Shown here in pieces: positions 1 through 9,358 of a stretch of DNA of 64,000 nt. The notes beneath the pieces are model-generated. The model was given only the letters and a program-made list of their open reading frames with translations. It ran no database searches and was not told where the DNA came from. Positions within the stretch are counted from its first letter, which is position 1; each line of letters starts with the position of its first letter. The position numbers and the translations under genes were made by a program. The stretch comes from Marinovum algicola (GTDB lineage: Bacteria; Pseudomonadota; Alphaproteobacteria; Rhodobacterales; Rhodobacteraceae), in contig NZ_FNYY01000002.1 of the NCBI RefSeq assembly GCF_900109145.1, positions 434,001-498,000 of the forward strand, written 5' to 3'.

Positions 1-652
1 CGTGTTTGTCGGCGTCGGCGCCGGCGATCACCGGCAGGTCGAGCCGGTCGTAGCGGCTTTTCAGCTGCGCCACGCGAAACCCGCCGTCGTCCAGAAGCTC
101 GAGCCCCTGCGCCGAGCGCCAGACCACCGCCGGAATGCGCTCGGTCACGTCGACCTGAAGAACGCCGCCGGGTTTGATCCTGAGGCTGACCCGCTCCACC
201 GCGTCGAGACCGGCAATGGTGTCGCGCATGTGGTCGAGCTCGAGATGGAAGGAGGAAACCGGGAATTCCACCGGCAGGATTTCCCGGATGTCCTGCGCCA
301 CCTCTTCGCCGGCACCGTCGACCTGCATCAGCTTGACCATGAATTCCTCGCGCTGCTCGATGGCGTCGCGCATGTCGCTCAGGGTCTGGTTGAAGGCCTC
401 GCGGCGGGTGTCGCTGGCGAAATAGATACTGCCGATCAGAAAGGCCGCCGCCAACGGCAGACCGAGGCGCAGCCCCTGGCGAAACAGCGGCGTCAGCATC
501 AGCCGCTGCATCCGGTAGGCCCAGCGCGAGGGCGCCGGATCGGCCTTGGGGCGCGGCGCGGGGTGCGGCAAGGGCTTCGGCTCGGGGCCGCCATGGGCCG
601 GGTGATAGGCGCGGTGGATGCGGCTGCGGGGGGGCTCGTTCAGCGGTGGCAT
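1..652 (-). CDS. ftsQ: Cell division protein FtsQ (C-terminus off the left edge)
   Basis: The frame opens at an ATG at 652, gives 217 residues and is still open at the window edge, so the 3' end is missing. The product begins [13 protein letters not shown], with a Pro/Arg-rich cytoplasmic tail of about 65 residues. One hydrophobic membrane segment (around [15 protein letters not shown]) follows, then a periplasmic part with the POTRA-like stretch ending [13 protein letters not shown]. FtsQ is known to bridge FtsA/FtsZ-side and FtsB/FtsL-side components of the divisome. The start overlaps the end of ddl by 13 bp, as usual for the ddl-ftsQ pair; ftsA and ftsZ are expected to the left but are not in the window. 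Confidence 0.9.
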   Translation of the reverse strand, partial: MPPLNEPPRSRIHRAYHPAHGGPEPKPLPHPAPRPKADPAPSRWAYRMQRLMLTPLFRQGLRLGLPLAAAFLIGSIYFASDTRREAFNQTLSDMRDAIEQREEFMVKLMQVDGAGEEVAQDIREILPVEFPVSSFHLELDHMRDTIAGLDAVERVSLRIKPGGVLQVDVTERIPAVVWRSAQGLELLDDGGFRVAQLKSRYDRLDLPVIAGADADKH

Positions 653-1575
653 GACGCATCCTCCACCATCCAGGCGCAGAGCCTGCCGAAATCGATCCCC
701 TGATGCGCCGCCTGTTCGGGGACCAGCGAGGTCGGTGTCATGCCGGGCTGGGTGTTGGTCTCGAGCAGGATCAGCCCGGCAAGCCCCCTGCCCTCGTCCC
801 AGCGGAAATCGGTGCGGCTCACCCCGCGACAGCCCAGCGCCACATGGGCGCGCAGGGCGTAGTCGAGACAGGCGTCGGCGATCTCCTGCGGGATGTCGGC
901 AGGCACCACGTGGCGCGATCCGCCTTCCTTGTACTTGGCGTCGTAGTCATACCAGCCGGTGGTCAGGATATCGGTCACCGCCAGCGCCCCAGGATCGTTC
1001 TCTCCGGCGCCCATAACCGTGGTGGTCAGCTCACGGCCCGGCGCAAAGGCCTCGACCATCACCTCTTCCGGCATGTCGTCAGAGAGCTGCGGCGGGCCGT
1101 TGTTTTCCGCGTCGATCAGGTAGACGCCCACCGAAGAGCCTTCGTTGTTGGGTTTGACCACGTAGGGCGGGGGCAGAACGTGACGCTGGCGCACCTCGGC
1201 GGCGGTGGCGATCACGCTGTCGACCACCGGCAGCCCGGCGGCGCGATAGACCTCTTTCGAACGCTGCTTGTCCATCGCCAGCGCCGAGGCCAGCACGCCG
1301 GAATGGGTATAGGGCAGATGCAGCCACTCCAGCAGGCCCTGCACGCAGCCATCTTCGCCCCAACGGCCGTGCAGCGCGTTGAAGACAACGTCGGGCTGCG
1401 CCTCGGCGAGCCGCGCGGCCAGATCCGGCCCGGCATCTATTTCAACGACTTCAAAGCCTTCGCTCCTGAGCGCCTTGGCGCATTCGCGCCCGGAAGACAG
1501 TGACACTTCGCGCTCGGCAGAAGGGCCACCCATCAACACCGCTACTCGGGAGCCTGCCCTGCTCGACATGCCCAC
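640..1575 (-). CDS. ddl: D-alanine--D-alanine ligase
   Basis: This cytoplasmic ATP-grasp enzyme joins two D-alanines for the peptidoglycan pentapeptide. It has 311 residues, the normal family length. Visible landmarks are the N-terminal [15 protein letters not shown] loop, [12 protein letters not shown] (the family HGxxGEDG motif) at about residue 70, the ATP-grasp glycine loop EGSSVGVYL near residue 145, and the C-terminal [13 protein letters not shown] metal and phosphate site. The start is the first ATG; a second ATG two codons later is also possible. About 150 bp without a gene separate it from murB, and it overlaps ftsQ, so ddl-ftsQ are probably co-transcribed. Confidence 0.96.
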   Translation of the reverse strand: MGMSSRAGSRVAVLMGGPSAEREVSLSSGRECAKALRSEGFEVVEIDAGPDLAARLAEAQPDVVFNALHGRWGEDGCVQGLLEWLHLPYTHSGVLASALAMDKQRSKEVYRAAGLPVVDSVIATAAEVRQRHVLPPPYVVKPNNEGSSVGVYLIDAENNGPPQLSDDMPEEVMVEAFAPGRELTTTVMGAGENDPGALAVTDILTTGWYDYDAKYKEGGSRHVVPADIPQEIADACLDYALRAHVALGCRGVSRTDFRWDEGRGLAGLILLETNTQPGMTPTSLVPEQAAHQGIDFGRLCAWMVEDASCHR

Positions 1576-1726
1576 TCGTGCCTCAACTTGTCTGGACCTG
1601 CCCGGTCCTCGTTTGTTTTGCGCCGTTTCGGCGCGTTTTTATGATGAACCTGCCGGTTCTTGCCTCAGCCGCCCCGACCCCTGTCGGGATTCGGTACTCT
1701 GGGCGGGCCGTTTCGGCCTTGGCGGA

Positions 1727-2656
1727 TCAGGCTTTTTCGCCGACCCGCATGATTTCCCAGTGTAGCTCTATTCCACTGGTTTGAAAAACCCTTTTTCGCA
1801 CTTCCTCGCCCAGCGTTTCCAGATCCTGCGCCGTGGCCGCCCCGGTATTGATCAGAAAGTTGGAATGTTTTTCGCTCATCTGCGCCCCGCCGATGCTGAA
1901 ACCGCGCAGCCCGGCGTCGTCGATCAGCTTCCAGGCCTTGAGATCATGGGTGTCGTCCGCCTTGCCGGTGCTGGAAAACCCGGCCGGATTGCGAAAGGTC
2001 GAGCCCGCCGTGCGATCCTTGGTGGGCTGCGAGGCGTCGCGTTTGGCCAGTTGATCGGCCATTTTCTGCGCAAGCGCCTCGGGATCGCCCGGCGGGCCCT
2101 CGAATGTGGCGCCGGTGATCACCCAGCCCTCGGGCAGATCAGTCTGACGGTAGCGGAAATCCAGGTCGCGGGCGGTGAGCGTGACCTGTTCGCCTTGCCG
2201 CGTCACCGCCTGGGCCTCGACAAAATGATCCGCAATATAAGAGCCGTAGCAGCCGGCGTTCATCCGGACTGCGCCCCCGATGGCGCCCGGAATGGTGCGC
2301 AGGAAAGTCAGATCGACGCCGGCCTCGGCCGCCTTTTTCGCCACATGGGCATCAAGCGCCGCAGCGCCGGCGGTGACCCGGTTGCCCGCGACGGAAATGC
2401 CGTTGAAGCCGCGCCCCATGCGGATCACCACTGCGCGCAAGCCGCCGTCGCGGACAATCAGGTTTGACCCGACGCCCATCGGAAACACCGGCAGCCCCTC
2501 CGGGAGATCACGCAGGAAATCGGCCAGATCGGCGACATCGGCCGGCTGGAACAACCAGTCCGCCGGCCCGCCCACGCGCAGCCAGGTGAGATCGGCCAGC
2601 ATCCGGCCTTCGGTCAGCCGCCCGCGCACCTGCGGCATGTGAAAATGGTCATCCAT
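1727..2656 (-). CDS. murB: UDP-N-acetylenolpyruvoylglucosamine reductase MurB
   Basis: MurB is the FAD- and NADPH-dependent reductase that completes UDP-MurNAc. The FAD-binding stretch [14 protein letters not shown], the [12 protein letters not shown] loop, the [17 protein letters not shown] motif and the C-terminal [10 protein letters not shown] segment (with the catalytic Glu region) are all present. Lacking the extra tyrosine-loop insertion, it looks like the shorter type IIb enzyme. I chose the ATG at 2656 (309 residues) because AAAGGGG lies just upstream. An in-frame GTG at 2704 would add 16 residues that do not look like the family. It sits in the dcw cluster downstream of the DUF2484 and small membrane genes. 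Confidence 0.95.
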   Translation of the reverse strand: MDDHFHMPQVRGRLTEGRMLADLTWLRVGGPADWLFQPADVADLADFLRDLPEGLPVFPMGVGSNLIVRDGGLRAVVIRMGRGFNGISVAGNRVTAGAAALDAHVAKKAAEAGVDLTFLRTIPGAIGGAVRMNAGCYGSYIADHFVEAQAVTRQGEQVTLTARDLDFRYRQTDLPEGWVITGATFEGPPGDPEALAQKMADQLAKRDASQPTKDRTAGSTFRNPAGFSSTGKADDTHDLKAWKLIDDAGLRGFSIGGAQMSEKHSNFLINTGAATAQDLETLGEEVRKRVFQTSGIELHWEIMRVGEKA

Positions 2657-2716
2657 TGCCTGCCCCTTTGGGTTTTCCCCGTCATAAGACGGAACACGCG
2701 CCACGAAAAGGGGCGA

Positions 2717-3001
2717 TCACCGGGCCATGCGCCCGCGCCACCAGGCGATCCCGCCGCCGATCCCCAGGCCCGCCATCGCCGGCGCCACCAGCAGCAGGAC
2801 GATGAGAAAATAGCCCAGCGCATCCCAGCCCTGGCCGGCGCGGGCGAGCAGCATGAAATACACCCCGGCCGCCAGCGCCGCCACGATCAGCCCGAAAAAG
2901 GCAACGAACACCCGCTTTCGGATCAGAAGATAGCCGAGCAGCGCCGACACCAGGGCGACCCCGGCCACGAAGAGGATGATCCTGATCTGTGCCGGCTCCA
3001 T
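2717..3001 (-). CDS. Small membrane protein of the dcw cluster, unknown function
   Basis: A 94-residue, almost entirely hydrophobic protein with about three transmembrane segments (residues 8-26, 30-52 and 60-85) and a short basic tail ending WWRGRMAR. I recognise no catalytic motif. It lies between murB and the DUF2484 gene in the same direction, so it is probably carried on the dcw transcript and could be a membrane accessory of wall synthesis, but that is inference from position only. Confidence 0.7.
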   Translation of the reverse strand: MEPAQIRIILFVAGVALVSALLGYLLIRKRVFVAFFGLIVAALAAGVYFMLLARAGQGWDALGYFLIVLLLVAPAMAGLGIGGGIAWWRGRMAR

Positions 3002-3082
3002 GGGCGCGCCTTTCTGCGGGGGCTTGGCAGGACAGGCCCCAGCCTAGCAACGCCGGTCCGCCGCGGCAAACCCGGGCTGGTG

Positions 3083-3340
3083 TTACGACGCGCCGCGCCG
3101 CACCCGCCCCCGCATCCAGCGGGTGACGTAGACCAATGGCCAGCGCAGCACGCTCATGCCGGCCATCAGCACCAGGAGCCCGACCCAGGGGCCGTTCTGA
3201 TAGGTCACATAGCCCAGCAGCGGCACGCCAACGGCAATCAGCCCATAGGCGCGGCGCCAGTGATTGTCGCGCGAGGGCATTGCCGCCAGAAGATTGGCCG
3301 CCAGCGCCCAGAGACAGGCCAGGATCAACGAGGTCGTCAT
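3083..3340 (-). CDS. DUF2484 family membrane protein
   Basis: An 85-residue protein with two to three hydrophobic segments ([21 protein letters not shown], then [15 protein letters not shown] and [14 protein letters not shown]) and a strongly basic C-terminus. Its sequence and its place immediately after murC match the small DUF2484 family I associate with alphaproteobacterial dcw clusters. Its ATG overlaps the murC stop by 4 bp, pointing to translational coupling. The biochemical role is unknown. Confidence 0.75.
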   Translation of the reverse strand: MTTSLILACLWALAANLLAAMPSRDNHWRRAYGLIAVGVPLLGYVTYQNGPWVGLLVLMAGMSVLRWPLVYVTRWMRGRVRRGAS

Positions 3341-4740
3341 GACGCCAGTTGCTTCGGCAGCGCATTGGCCCAGGCGGTGATCGTGCCGGCGCCGAGGCAG
3401 ACCACGATGTCGCCCGGCCCGGCATTCGCGCGCACGAAATCGACCAGCGCCTCTTCTCCGACCAGCGCGGCGGCGTGGCGGTGGCCATGGCGGCGCAGCC
3501 CGGCCACCAGGTCATCGCGCGAGGCGCCGGGGATCGGATCTTCTCCGGCGGCAAAGACATCGGCGATCGCCACAACATCGGCCTCGTTGAAGCAGCCGCA
3601 GAAATCCTCGAACAGATCGGACAGCCGGGAATAGCGGTGCGGCTGGTGCACGGCAATCACCCGGCCGTCGCTGGCCTGCCGTGCCGCGCGCAGCACGGCG
3701 GCGATTTCCACCGGGTGGTGGCCGTAGTCGTCGATGATCGTCACGCCGTCGACTTCGCCCACTTTCGTGAACCGGCGGTTGACGCCACCGAAATTTGCCA
3801 GCGCCGCGCGGATCTCTTCGGTCTTCATGCCCAGGTGCCGGCAGACGGCAACCGCGCTCAGCGCATTGGAGACGTTGTGATCGCCCGGCATCGGCAAGGC
3901 GCAGCCCTCGATCATCAGCCCCTCGGCCTGAAGCGCGATGTCGAAATGTGCCACCCCGCCCGTGTAATGCAGGTTCACCGCGCGGACATCGGCCTGGGAG
4001 TTGAAGCCATAGGTCACCACCCGCCGGTCGGTGACCTTGCCCACCAGCCGCTGGACTTCTTCGTGATCGGTGCAACAGACGGCGAGGCCGTAAAACGGAA
4101 TGTTCGACACGAAATCGAGAAAGCCCTGCCGCAACCGGTCGAAATCGCCCCAATGCTCCATGTGCTCGGGGTCGATATTGGTGACCACGCCGATGGTGGC
4201 CGGCAGGCGGTTGAAGGTGCCGTCGCTTTCGTCGGCCTCGACCACCATCCATTCGCCCTGCCCCATCCGCGCGTTCGAGCCATAGGCATGAATGATGCCG
4301 CCGTTGACCACCGTCGGATCGAAACCGCCGGCGACCATCAGCTCGGCCATCATCGTCGTTGTCGTCGTCTTGCCGTGGGTGCCGGCAATGGCGATGTTCG
4401 ACTTGAGCCGCATCAGCTCGGCCAGCATCTCGGCCCGGCGCACCACCGGCAGGCCCTGGGCGCGGGCCTCGTCGAGCTCGGGGTTGCCCGGCTTGATCGC
4501 GGTCGAGATCACCACGACCTCGGCTTCGGCCAGGTTCTCGGCCGCCTGCCCCGTGAAGATGCTCGCGCCGAGGCCCGCGAGCCGTTCGGTGATCTTCGAG
4601 CCCTTGAGGTCGCTGCCCTGCACCCGGTAGCCCAGATTGAGCAATACTTCGGCGATGCCCGACATGCCGATGCCGCCGATGCCGACAAAATGGATCGGCC
4701 CGACATCGGTGGGCAGTTTGGTGGCGGCGGCAGCGTTCAT
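3337..4740 (-). CDS. murC: UDP-N-acetylmuramate--L-alanine ligase MurC
   Basis: MurC adds L-alanine to UDP-MurNAc using ATP in the cytoplasm. The 467 residues match the family. The N-terminal Rossmann loop [15 protein letters not shown] is near residue 18. The ATP loop [15 protein letters not shown] is near residue 117. The Mur central motif EADESDGTF is near residue 170, followed by the C-terminal [10 protein letters not shown] region. It overlaps murG upstream and the DUF2484 gene downstream by 4 bp each, a tight operon. Confidence 0.97.
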   Translation of the reverse strand: MNAAAATKLPTDVGPIHFVGIGGIGMSGIAEVLLNLGYRVQGSDLKGSKITERLAGLGASIFTGQAAENLAEAEVVVISTAIKPGNPELDEARAQGLPVVRRAEMLAELMRLKSNIAIAGTHGKTTTTTMMAELMVAGGFDPTVVNGGIIHAYGSNARMGQGEWMVVEADESDGTFNRLPATIGVVTNIDPEHMEHWGDFDRLRQGFLDFVSNIPFYGLAVCCTDHEEVQRLVGKVTDRRVVTYGFNSQADVRAVNLHYTGGVAHFDIALQAEGLMIEGCALPMPGDHNVSNALSAVAVCRHLGMKTEEIRAALANFGGVNRRFTKVGEVDGVTIIDDYGHHPVEIAAVLRAARQASDGRVIAVHQPHRYSRLSDLFEDFCGCFNEADVVAIADVFAAGEDPIPGASRDDLVAGLRRHGHRHAAALVGEEALVDFVRANAGPGDIVVCLGAGTITAWANALPKQLAS

Positions 4741-5858
4741 ACGGGGTCCTTTCCGGGCTGTGGACTCTGGCCGCCGGCCAGCGTCTCGACCATCGCGGCC
4801 AATTCGCGGGCCGCATCGGGTTTGCCAAGCGCCAGGGCGGCCATCGCCATGCGGCGGGCCTCTTCCGGCTGGCGCAGAATGTCATGGATGGTGGCGGTCA
4901 GCGGCTCGACGTGCAGTTCGCCCTCGGACACCACCACCGCCGCGCCGGCCTCGGCCATGCCGCGGGCATTGGCGCTCTGGTGGTCGCCGGTGGCATGGGC
5001 ATAGGGCACCAGAATCGCCGGCCGGCCGATCACCGTGAGATCGGCGATCGACGAGGCGCCGGCGCGGCTGATCACCAGCTGCGCCTCCGACATCCGCCGC
5101 GGCACGTCCTGAAAGAACGGCTGCACATCGGCGTCGATATTGTGGTCTTCGTAGAATTTCGCAACGCGCTCATGGTCTTCGCCGCGCGCCTGATGGCTGA
5201 CGCGGACGTTTTCCAGCACGCTCATCGGCAGGCCGGCAATCGCCGGCGGAACCACGTCCGAGAGGATGCGCGCGCCCTGGCTTCCGCCCATCACCAGGAT
5301 AGACATCGGATAGTCGCCGGGCGCGATATAGCTCGCCCCCGCGCGCTCGAGGATGGCGGCGCGCACCGGGTTGCCGCTGTGATGGCCCGCGACGCCCTCG
5401 GGCAGGTCGGTGGGCCAGGTGCCGCAGGCCATGGCATCGACGCGCTTGGCAAACAGCGTGTTGACCTTGCCGAGGATGCCGTTCTGCTCGTGGATCATCC
5501 GCGGCCGGCGCAGCAGGAAAGCCGCCGAGAGCGCCGGGATCGACGGATAGCCGCCGAAGCCCACCACCACGTCGGGCCGGTCGCGCAGCATGCCGAATAC
5601 GGCGGAACAGACCCCGCCCAGAATACGCAGCGGCGCCAGCGCCTTGGCCGCAGGACCGCCCCGGGCCAAGGTGGCCGAGCTGATCTGATCGATCTCGACC
5701 GTATGGGGGAAGCCTTGGGTATACCGTGCCCCGCGCGCATCGGTCGAGAGCTTGACCCGCCAGCCGCGAGACAGCATCTCTTCCGCCAGCGACTGCGCCG
5801 GGAACATATGCCCGCCAGTGCCGCCGGCCGCGATCACGAGTAGCCTCTGCCGCTCCAT
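4737..5858 (-). CDS. murG: UDP-GlcNAc transferase MurG (lipid II synthesis)
   Basis: MurG is the peripheral inner-membrane glycosyltransferase that adds GlcNAc to lipid I to make lipid II. The N-terminal [13 protein letters not shown] loop, the [11 protein letters not shown] motif, the [11 protein letters not shown] donor loop and the [12 protein letters not shown] segment are all visible in 373 residues. I use the ATG at 5858, with CGGAG upstream; a GTG one codon earlier (5861) is also in frame. Its 3' end overlaps murC by 4 bp and ftsW lies 31 bp upstream. Confidence 0.96.
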   Translation of the reverse strand: MERQRLLVIAAGGTGGHMFPAQSLAEEMLSRGWRVKLSTDARGARYTQGFPHTVEIDQISSATLARGGPAAKALAPLRILGGVCSAVFGMLRDRPDVVVGFGGYPSIPALSAAFLLRRPRMIHEQNGILGKVNTLFAKRVDAMACGTWPTDLPEGVAGHHSGNPVRAAILERAGASYIAPGDYPMSILVMGGSQGARILSDVVPPAIAGLPMSVLENVRVSHQARGEDHERVAKFYEDHNIDADVQPFFQDVPRRMSEAQLVISRAGASSIADLTVIGRPAILVPYAHATGDHQSANARGMAEAGAAVVVSEGELHVEPLTATIHDILRQPEEARRMAMAALALGKPDAARELAAMVETLAGGQSPQPGKDPV

Positions 5859-5889
5859 CACTCCGAACCCCTATGCCATGCGGCGAAGC

Positions 5890-7056
5890 TCACCTGACGC
5901 GGCTCCGCAGGATGTCACCGATTTCGCCCTGCGGCCGGGTCCGGGTGAACGACAGCAACATGCCCACCGCGATACCGGTGGCAATCAGCGACGAGCCGCC
6001 GTAGCTGACAAACGGCAGGGTCATGCCCTTGGCCGGGAGAAGCCGCACCGCGACACCCATGTTGATCATGGCCTGAACTCCGAACATGCAGGCAAGCCCC
6101 GTGCCGGCCAGCCGGATAAAGGGATCGCGCTCGCGCATCAACCGCAGCAGCGACGAAAGCACGATACCCGCATAGAGTGTGATGATCGCCAGCACAAGGA
6201 CGAGCCCGTATTCCTCGGCCGCCACGGCGATGATGAAATCGGTATGCGCGTCGGGCAGCGACCATTTGACCTGGCCCTCGCCGACGCCGACGCCGACAAA
6301 CCCGCCTTCGCGGATCGCATTTGTGGCATAGCCCAGCTGGGTGTTCGGATCGACATCGGCGGTCAGGAAACCGTCGATACGGCGGGCGAAATGTTCGGAA
6401 TTGGAATAGGCCACGGTGCCGGCCAGCACCACCAGGAGCGCGATGCCCACCAGCAAGAGCATCGGTGCGCCGGCGACGAAATACATCACCCCCCAGCCGA
6501 ACAGCACCAGGCAGGCCTGGCCGAAGTCGGGTTGCAGCGCCAGCATCAGTACGATGGTCAGGCAGAGCCCGAAGGACCAGAGCCGCCCCGGCGGGCCGTT
6601 GATCTCCTGATTGGCGGCCAGCATCCAGGCGGCGGCAACCACGAACCCGGGCTTGAGGAATTCCGACGGCTGCACCGCCGCAAAGCCGAGGCTGTACCAG
6701 CGCACCGCCCCCTTGCCGAAATCGGTGCCGAACACCGGCAGCAGGGCCAGCGCGACAAAGGCCAGCGCAAAGCCCACCACCGCCAGCCGGCGCACCAGGA
6801 CCGGCGTCATCATCGAGGTCAGCAGCATCGCCATCAGCGCCGCGCCGCCGAACACCGCCTGCCGGGTGACGTAGTGAAACGGCTCGAAGCCGTTCTTGGC
6901 CGCCAGCGGCGGCGAGGCCGCGAGGCCCAGCAGGATGCCGATGGTGAACAGGATCAGGATAAAGGACATCGACATCTTGTCGATCGTGCGCCACCACTTG
7001 GGGAGCACAGGCTCGACGTCCCTCACGGGAGCCGCGCCATAGACCATCTCAGTCAT
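5890..7056 (-). CDS. ftsW: Lipid II polymerase FtsW (SEDS family)
   Basis: FtsW is the septal peptidoglycan glycosyltransferase of the SEDS family, working with FtsI. The 388-residue protein starts with a cytoplasmic tail of about 30 residues and then has about ten membrane segments. Recognisable family signatures are GAVRWYSLGFAAVQPSEFLKP near residue 120 and the C-terminal LPFVSYGGSSLIATGIAVG motif. It is the first gene of the second dcw block: transcription must start in the 169 bp between it and the divergent plus-strand flavoprotein gene, or come from elsewhere. Confidence 0.95.
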   Translation of the reverse strand: MTEMVYGAAPVRDVEPVLPKWWRTIDKMSMSFILILFTIGILLGLAASPPLAAKNGFEPFHYVTRQAVFGGAALMAMLLTSMMTPVLVRRLAVVGFALAFVALALLPVFGTDFGKGAVRWYSLGFAAVQPSEFLKPGFVVAAAWMLAANQEINGPPGRLWSFGLCLTIVLMLALQPDFGQACLVLFGWGVMYFVAGAPMLLLVGIALLVVLAGTVAYSNSEHFARRIDGFLTADVDPNTQLGYATNAIREGGFVGVGVGEGQVKWSLPDAHTDFIIAVAAEEYGLVLVLAIITLYAGIVLSSLLRLMRERDPFIRLAGTGLACMFGVQAMINMGVAVRLLPAKGMTLPFVSYGGSSLIATGIAVGMLLSFTRTRPQGEIGDILRSRVR

Positions 7057-7225
7057 GGGAATCTGCCACTCAATCTGCCTCGGACGCCCCGTTGATCGGG
7101 GTCTGCGCCGAAGTTTACCGCAAACCCTTGGACAAGGCTAGGAAAAAGGCCCGCCCGCCAGCCCCCAGGGTGACGCCGCGGCGCCGGCCCTTGCGCTTGC
7201 CGGCGTTTCGGGGCACCGCTGGCGG

Positions 7226-8404
7226 ATGGATGTGACCACCCTCATACTTGGCGCCGGCGCCGCCGGGCTGATGTGCGCGGCCCGGGCCGGCCCCGGCACG
7301 CTGCTCATCGATCACGCCCGCGCGCCGGGCGAAAAGATCCGCATCTCCGGCGGCGGCCGCTGCAATTTCACCAATCTGCACACCGGGCCCGAGAACTTTC
7401 TGTCGCAGAACCCGCATTTCTGCAAATCCGCGCTGAAACGCTACAGCCAGTGGGATTTCATCGAGCTGGTCGACCGCCACGGCATCGCCTGGCATGAAAA
7501 GACCCTGGGCCAGCTGTTCTGCGACGGCAAATCTACCCAGATCGTCGAGATGCTGCTGGCCGAGATGCGCGCCGCCGGGGCCGAGCTCTGGCTCGGCACC
7601 AGCGTCATCGGGGTCCGCCACGACGGCAGCCGCTTCTCGGTCGTGCTCGAGCGGGACGGGCAGCGCACAGCGGTCACCGCCCGCAACCTGGTGCTGGCCA
7701 GCGGCGGCAAGTCGATCCCCAAGATGGGCGCCACCGGGCTGGCCTATGACCTCGCCCGGCAATTCGGGCTAGCGGTGACCGAGACCCGCCCCGCCCTGGT
7801 GCCGCTGACCTTCTCCGACCAGCGCTTCGCGCCGCTCTCCGGTGTCTCGCTGCCGGTCACGGCCACCGCCAATGGCACCGGATTCGACGAGGCGCTGCTC
7901 TTTACCCACCGCGGCCTCTCCGGGCCGGCGATCCTGCAAGCCTCCTCCTTCTGGCGCGAAGGCGACGAGATTTCCCTGCGCCTCGCCCCGCCCGGGCTCT
8001 ACGAGGATCTGCGCGCCGCCCGGCAAGCGGCCGGCCGGGTCAACCTCACCACCGCCCTGGCGCGCCACCTGCCGGCGCGGCTGGTCGATCACCTCGCCGC
8101 CCCGCTGGGCCTCGCCGGCAACCTCGCCGATCAATCCGACAGCCGCCTGCGCGCGCTCTGCGCCACGCTCGCGGACTGGCGCCAAAGGCCCACCGGCTCC
8201 GAAGGCTATCGCACCGCCGAGGTCACCCTGGGCGGCATCGACACAGACGGGCTCAATTCGCGCGACATGCAGGCCAAGGCCCTGCCGGGCCTCTATGCCA
8301 TCGGCGAGGCGGTGGATGTGACCGGCTGGCTCGGCGGCTACAATTTCCAATGGGCCTGGGCCTCGGGCCATGCGGCGGGCACGGCGATCGCGGCGCAGGG
8401 CTGA
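7226..8404 (+). CDS. NAD(P)/FAD-dependent oxidoreductase, HI0933/YhiN type
   Basis: A 392-residue soluble flavoprotein. The N-terminus has the FAD dinucleotide loop LILGAGAAGLMCAARAG, followed by the family signature KIRISGGGRCNFTN near residue 37. NLVLASGGKSIPKMGATG lies mid-protein, and the C-terminal closing motif GEAVDVTGWLGGYNFQWAWASG is typical of the HI0933 group. The physiological substrate of this group is not firmly known. It reads opposite to the dcw genes on both sides and is followed after 75 bp by the ParB-like gene. Confidence 0.9.
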   Translation: MDVTTLILGAGAAGLMCAARAGPGTLLIDHARAPGEKIRISGGGRCNFTNLHTGPENFLSQNPHFCKSALKRYSQWDFIELVDRHGIAWHEKTLGQLFCDGKSTQIVEMLLAEMRAAGAELWLGTSVIGVRHDGSRFSVVLERDGQRTAVTARNLVLASGGKSIPKMGATGLAYDLARQFGLAVTETRPALVPLTFSDQRFAPLSGVSLPVTATANGTGFDEALLFTHRGLSGPAILQASSFWREGDEISLRLAPPGLYEDLRAARQAAGRVNLTTALARHLPARLVDHLAAPLGLAGNLADQSDSRLRALCATLADWRQRPTGSEGYRTAEVTLGGIDTDGLNSRDMQAKALPGLYAIGEAVDVTGWLGGYNFQWAWASGHAAGTAIAAQG

Positions 8405-8479
8405 CCCCGCGCGGGGCTGGAATATTTACACCGCCGCCACATATCCGTTACACAGCCGCCACCCTGAACGGAGCGCCGG

Positions 8480-9172
8480 ATGGCCCCTATCGAATATCCG
8501 CCCCTGAAGCCCGGCAATTTCCTTCGCGCGCTCGAAGCCAAGGTGCCGCAGAAATTCGTCCGCGACATCCTCAACCGCCTGCGCTTCCGCGACCAGGCGC
8601 CGCTCTCGGACGCGGCGCTCTTCGTGCCGCTGCAAGACGTGCATGCCGCCTATGCCCCCGACCCCGGCAAGGGCGCGCCCGAGTTCCGCCGCCGCCACAG
8701 CGGGCTGGTCCGCGGCGGCGATTGGGACCTGTCGATCAAACCGCTGGAAGACTCCTTCAAACACATCGCCTGCCGGCTGCATTTCCTCGAGGGCAAACCC
8801 TGGGAAGACACCGGCGTCTACGAGCGCCACCTGCAAAACATCGCCAAACGCGGCGAATCCGACGGCTGCCGCACGCTCGAGGACCTCAAGCGGCGCTACG
8901 CCGGCATCGACCGGCTGTACGAAGAGGTGAGCCGCAGCCGCCGGTTGCGGCCGCGCTCGGAAGTGCCGGGATATTTCCGCCGCGAGCACGGCGGCATCTT
9001 CGTCCATATCGATCGCAACGGCCGCGCCCTGCGCCGCGGCGGCGGCGAACACCGCTACGCCATCGCCCGCATCCTCGACCTGCCGGAAATCCCGGTGCAG
9101 CCCGGCGTGATCCATATCGACGCCCTGCGGCACGGCCATCTCGACCGGCTGCGGCAGTCGATCCACGATTGA
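8480..9172 (+). CDS. ParB/sulfiredoxin-like hypothetical protein
   Basis: A 230-residue soluble, strongly basic protein. Residues 1-150 have no motif I recognise. The C-terminal third contains HIDRNGRALRRGGGEHRYAI and then ARILDLPEIPVQ. This is the layout (Gly-Gly-x-His-Arg-x-Ala-x-Ala, then a short strand with Pro-Val) of the ParB-N/sulfiredoxin fold, which binds nucleotides in partition proteins and in related orphan proteins. I infer only a fold-level relation: there is no helix-turn-helix or ParA partner here. It follows the flavoprotein gene in the same direction and interrupts the dcw cluster. Confidence 0.65.
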   Translation: MAPIEYPPLKPGNFLRALEAKVPQKFVRDILNRLRFRDQAPLSDAALFVPLQDVHAAYAPDPGKGAPEFRRRHSGLVRGGDWDLSIKPLEDSFKHIACRLHFLEGKPWEDTGVYERHLQNIAKRGESDGCRTLEDLKRRYAGIDRLYEEVSRSRRLRPRSEVPGYFRREHGGIFVHIDRNGRALRRGGGEHRYAIARILDLPEIPVQPGVIHIDALRHGHLDRLRQSIHD

Positions 9173-9191
9173 GCCGGGGATCTTCCCGCAG

Positions 9192-9220
9192 CTTTCCTTT
9201 TGCCGAAAGTACCGCGGGGG
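9192..9220 (-). repeat. Copy 1 of a dispersed intergenic repeat
   Basis: Read on the minus strand it is CCCCCGCGGTACTTTCGGC followed by AAAAGGAAAG. It matches three other copies in this window (10813-10840, 29445-29474, 29629-29660) around the core C-rich block, GG(T/A)AT or GGTACT, TTCGGC or TTGCAGC, then an A/G-rich tail. It is intergenic, downstream of the ParB-like gene. Confidence 0.6.
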
Positions 9221-9239
9221 AGTCGCCGCAAGGCGACGG

Positions 9240-9355
9240 GGGCAGCGCCCCCTGCCCCCTTCGAACCTACACGGTGCCGTCTCTGAGACCGCGCCCCTTA
9301 GGTTCGAAACCCCGCCGGTAGACGCTGCAATCAACGGCCGGGCAGCGCCCCCTGC
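9240..9355. repeat. 100-bp structured unit flanked by 16-bp direct repeats
   Basis: The 16-mer GGGCAGCGCCCCCTGC occurs at 9240-9255 and again at 9340-9355, exactly 100 bp apart. Between them is a 10-bp inverted repeat, TTCGAACCTA (9260-9269) with TAGGTTCGAA (9299-9308), enclosing a smaller GTCTC-T-GAGAC hairpin. The second direct repeat ends 3 bp before the murD stop. It looks like a small repetitive element or a folded 3' region rather than a gene. Confidence 0.6.
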
Positions 9356-9358
9356 ACC

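Noticed and set aside
9299-9316. tRNA T-arm-like GGTTCGAAAC
   Set aside because: No acceptor stem, anticodon arm or CCA can be placed around it; it is one arm of an inverted repeat.
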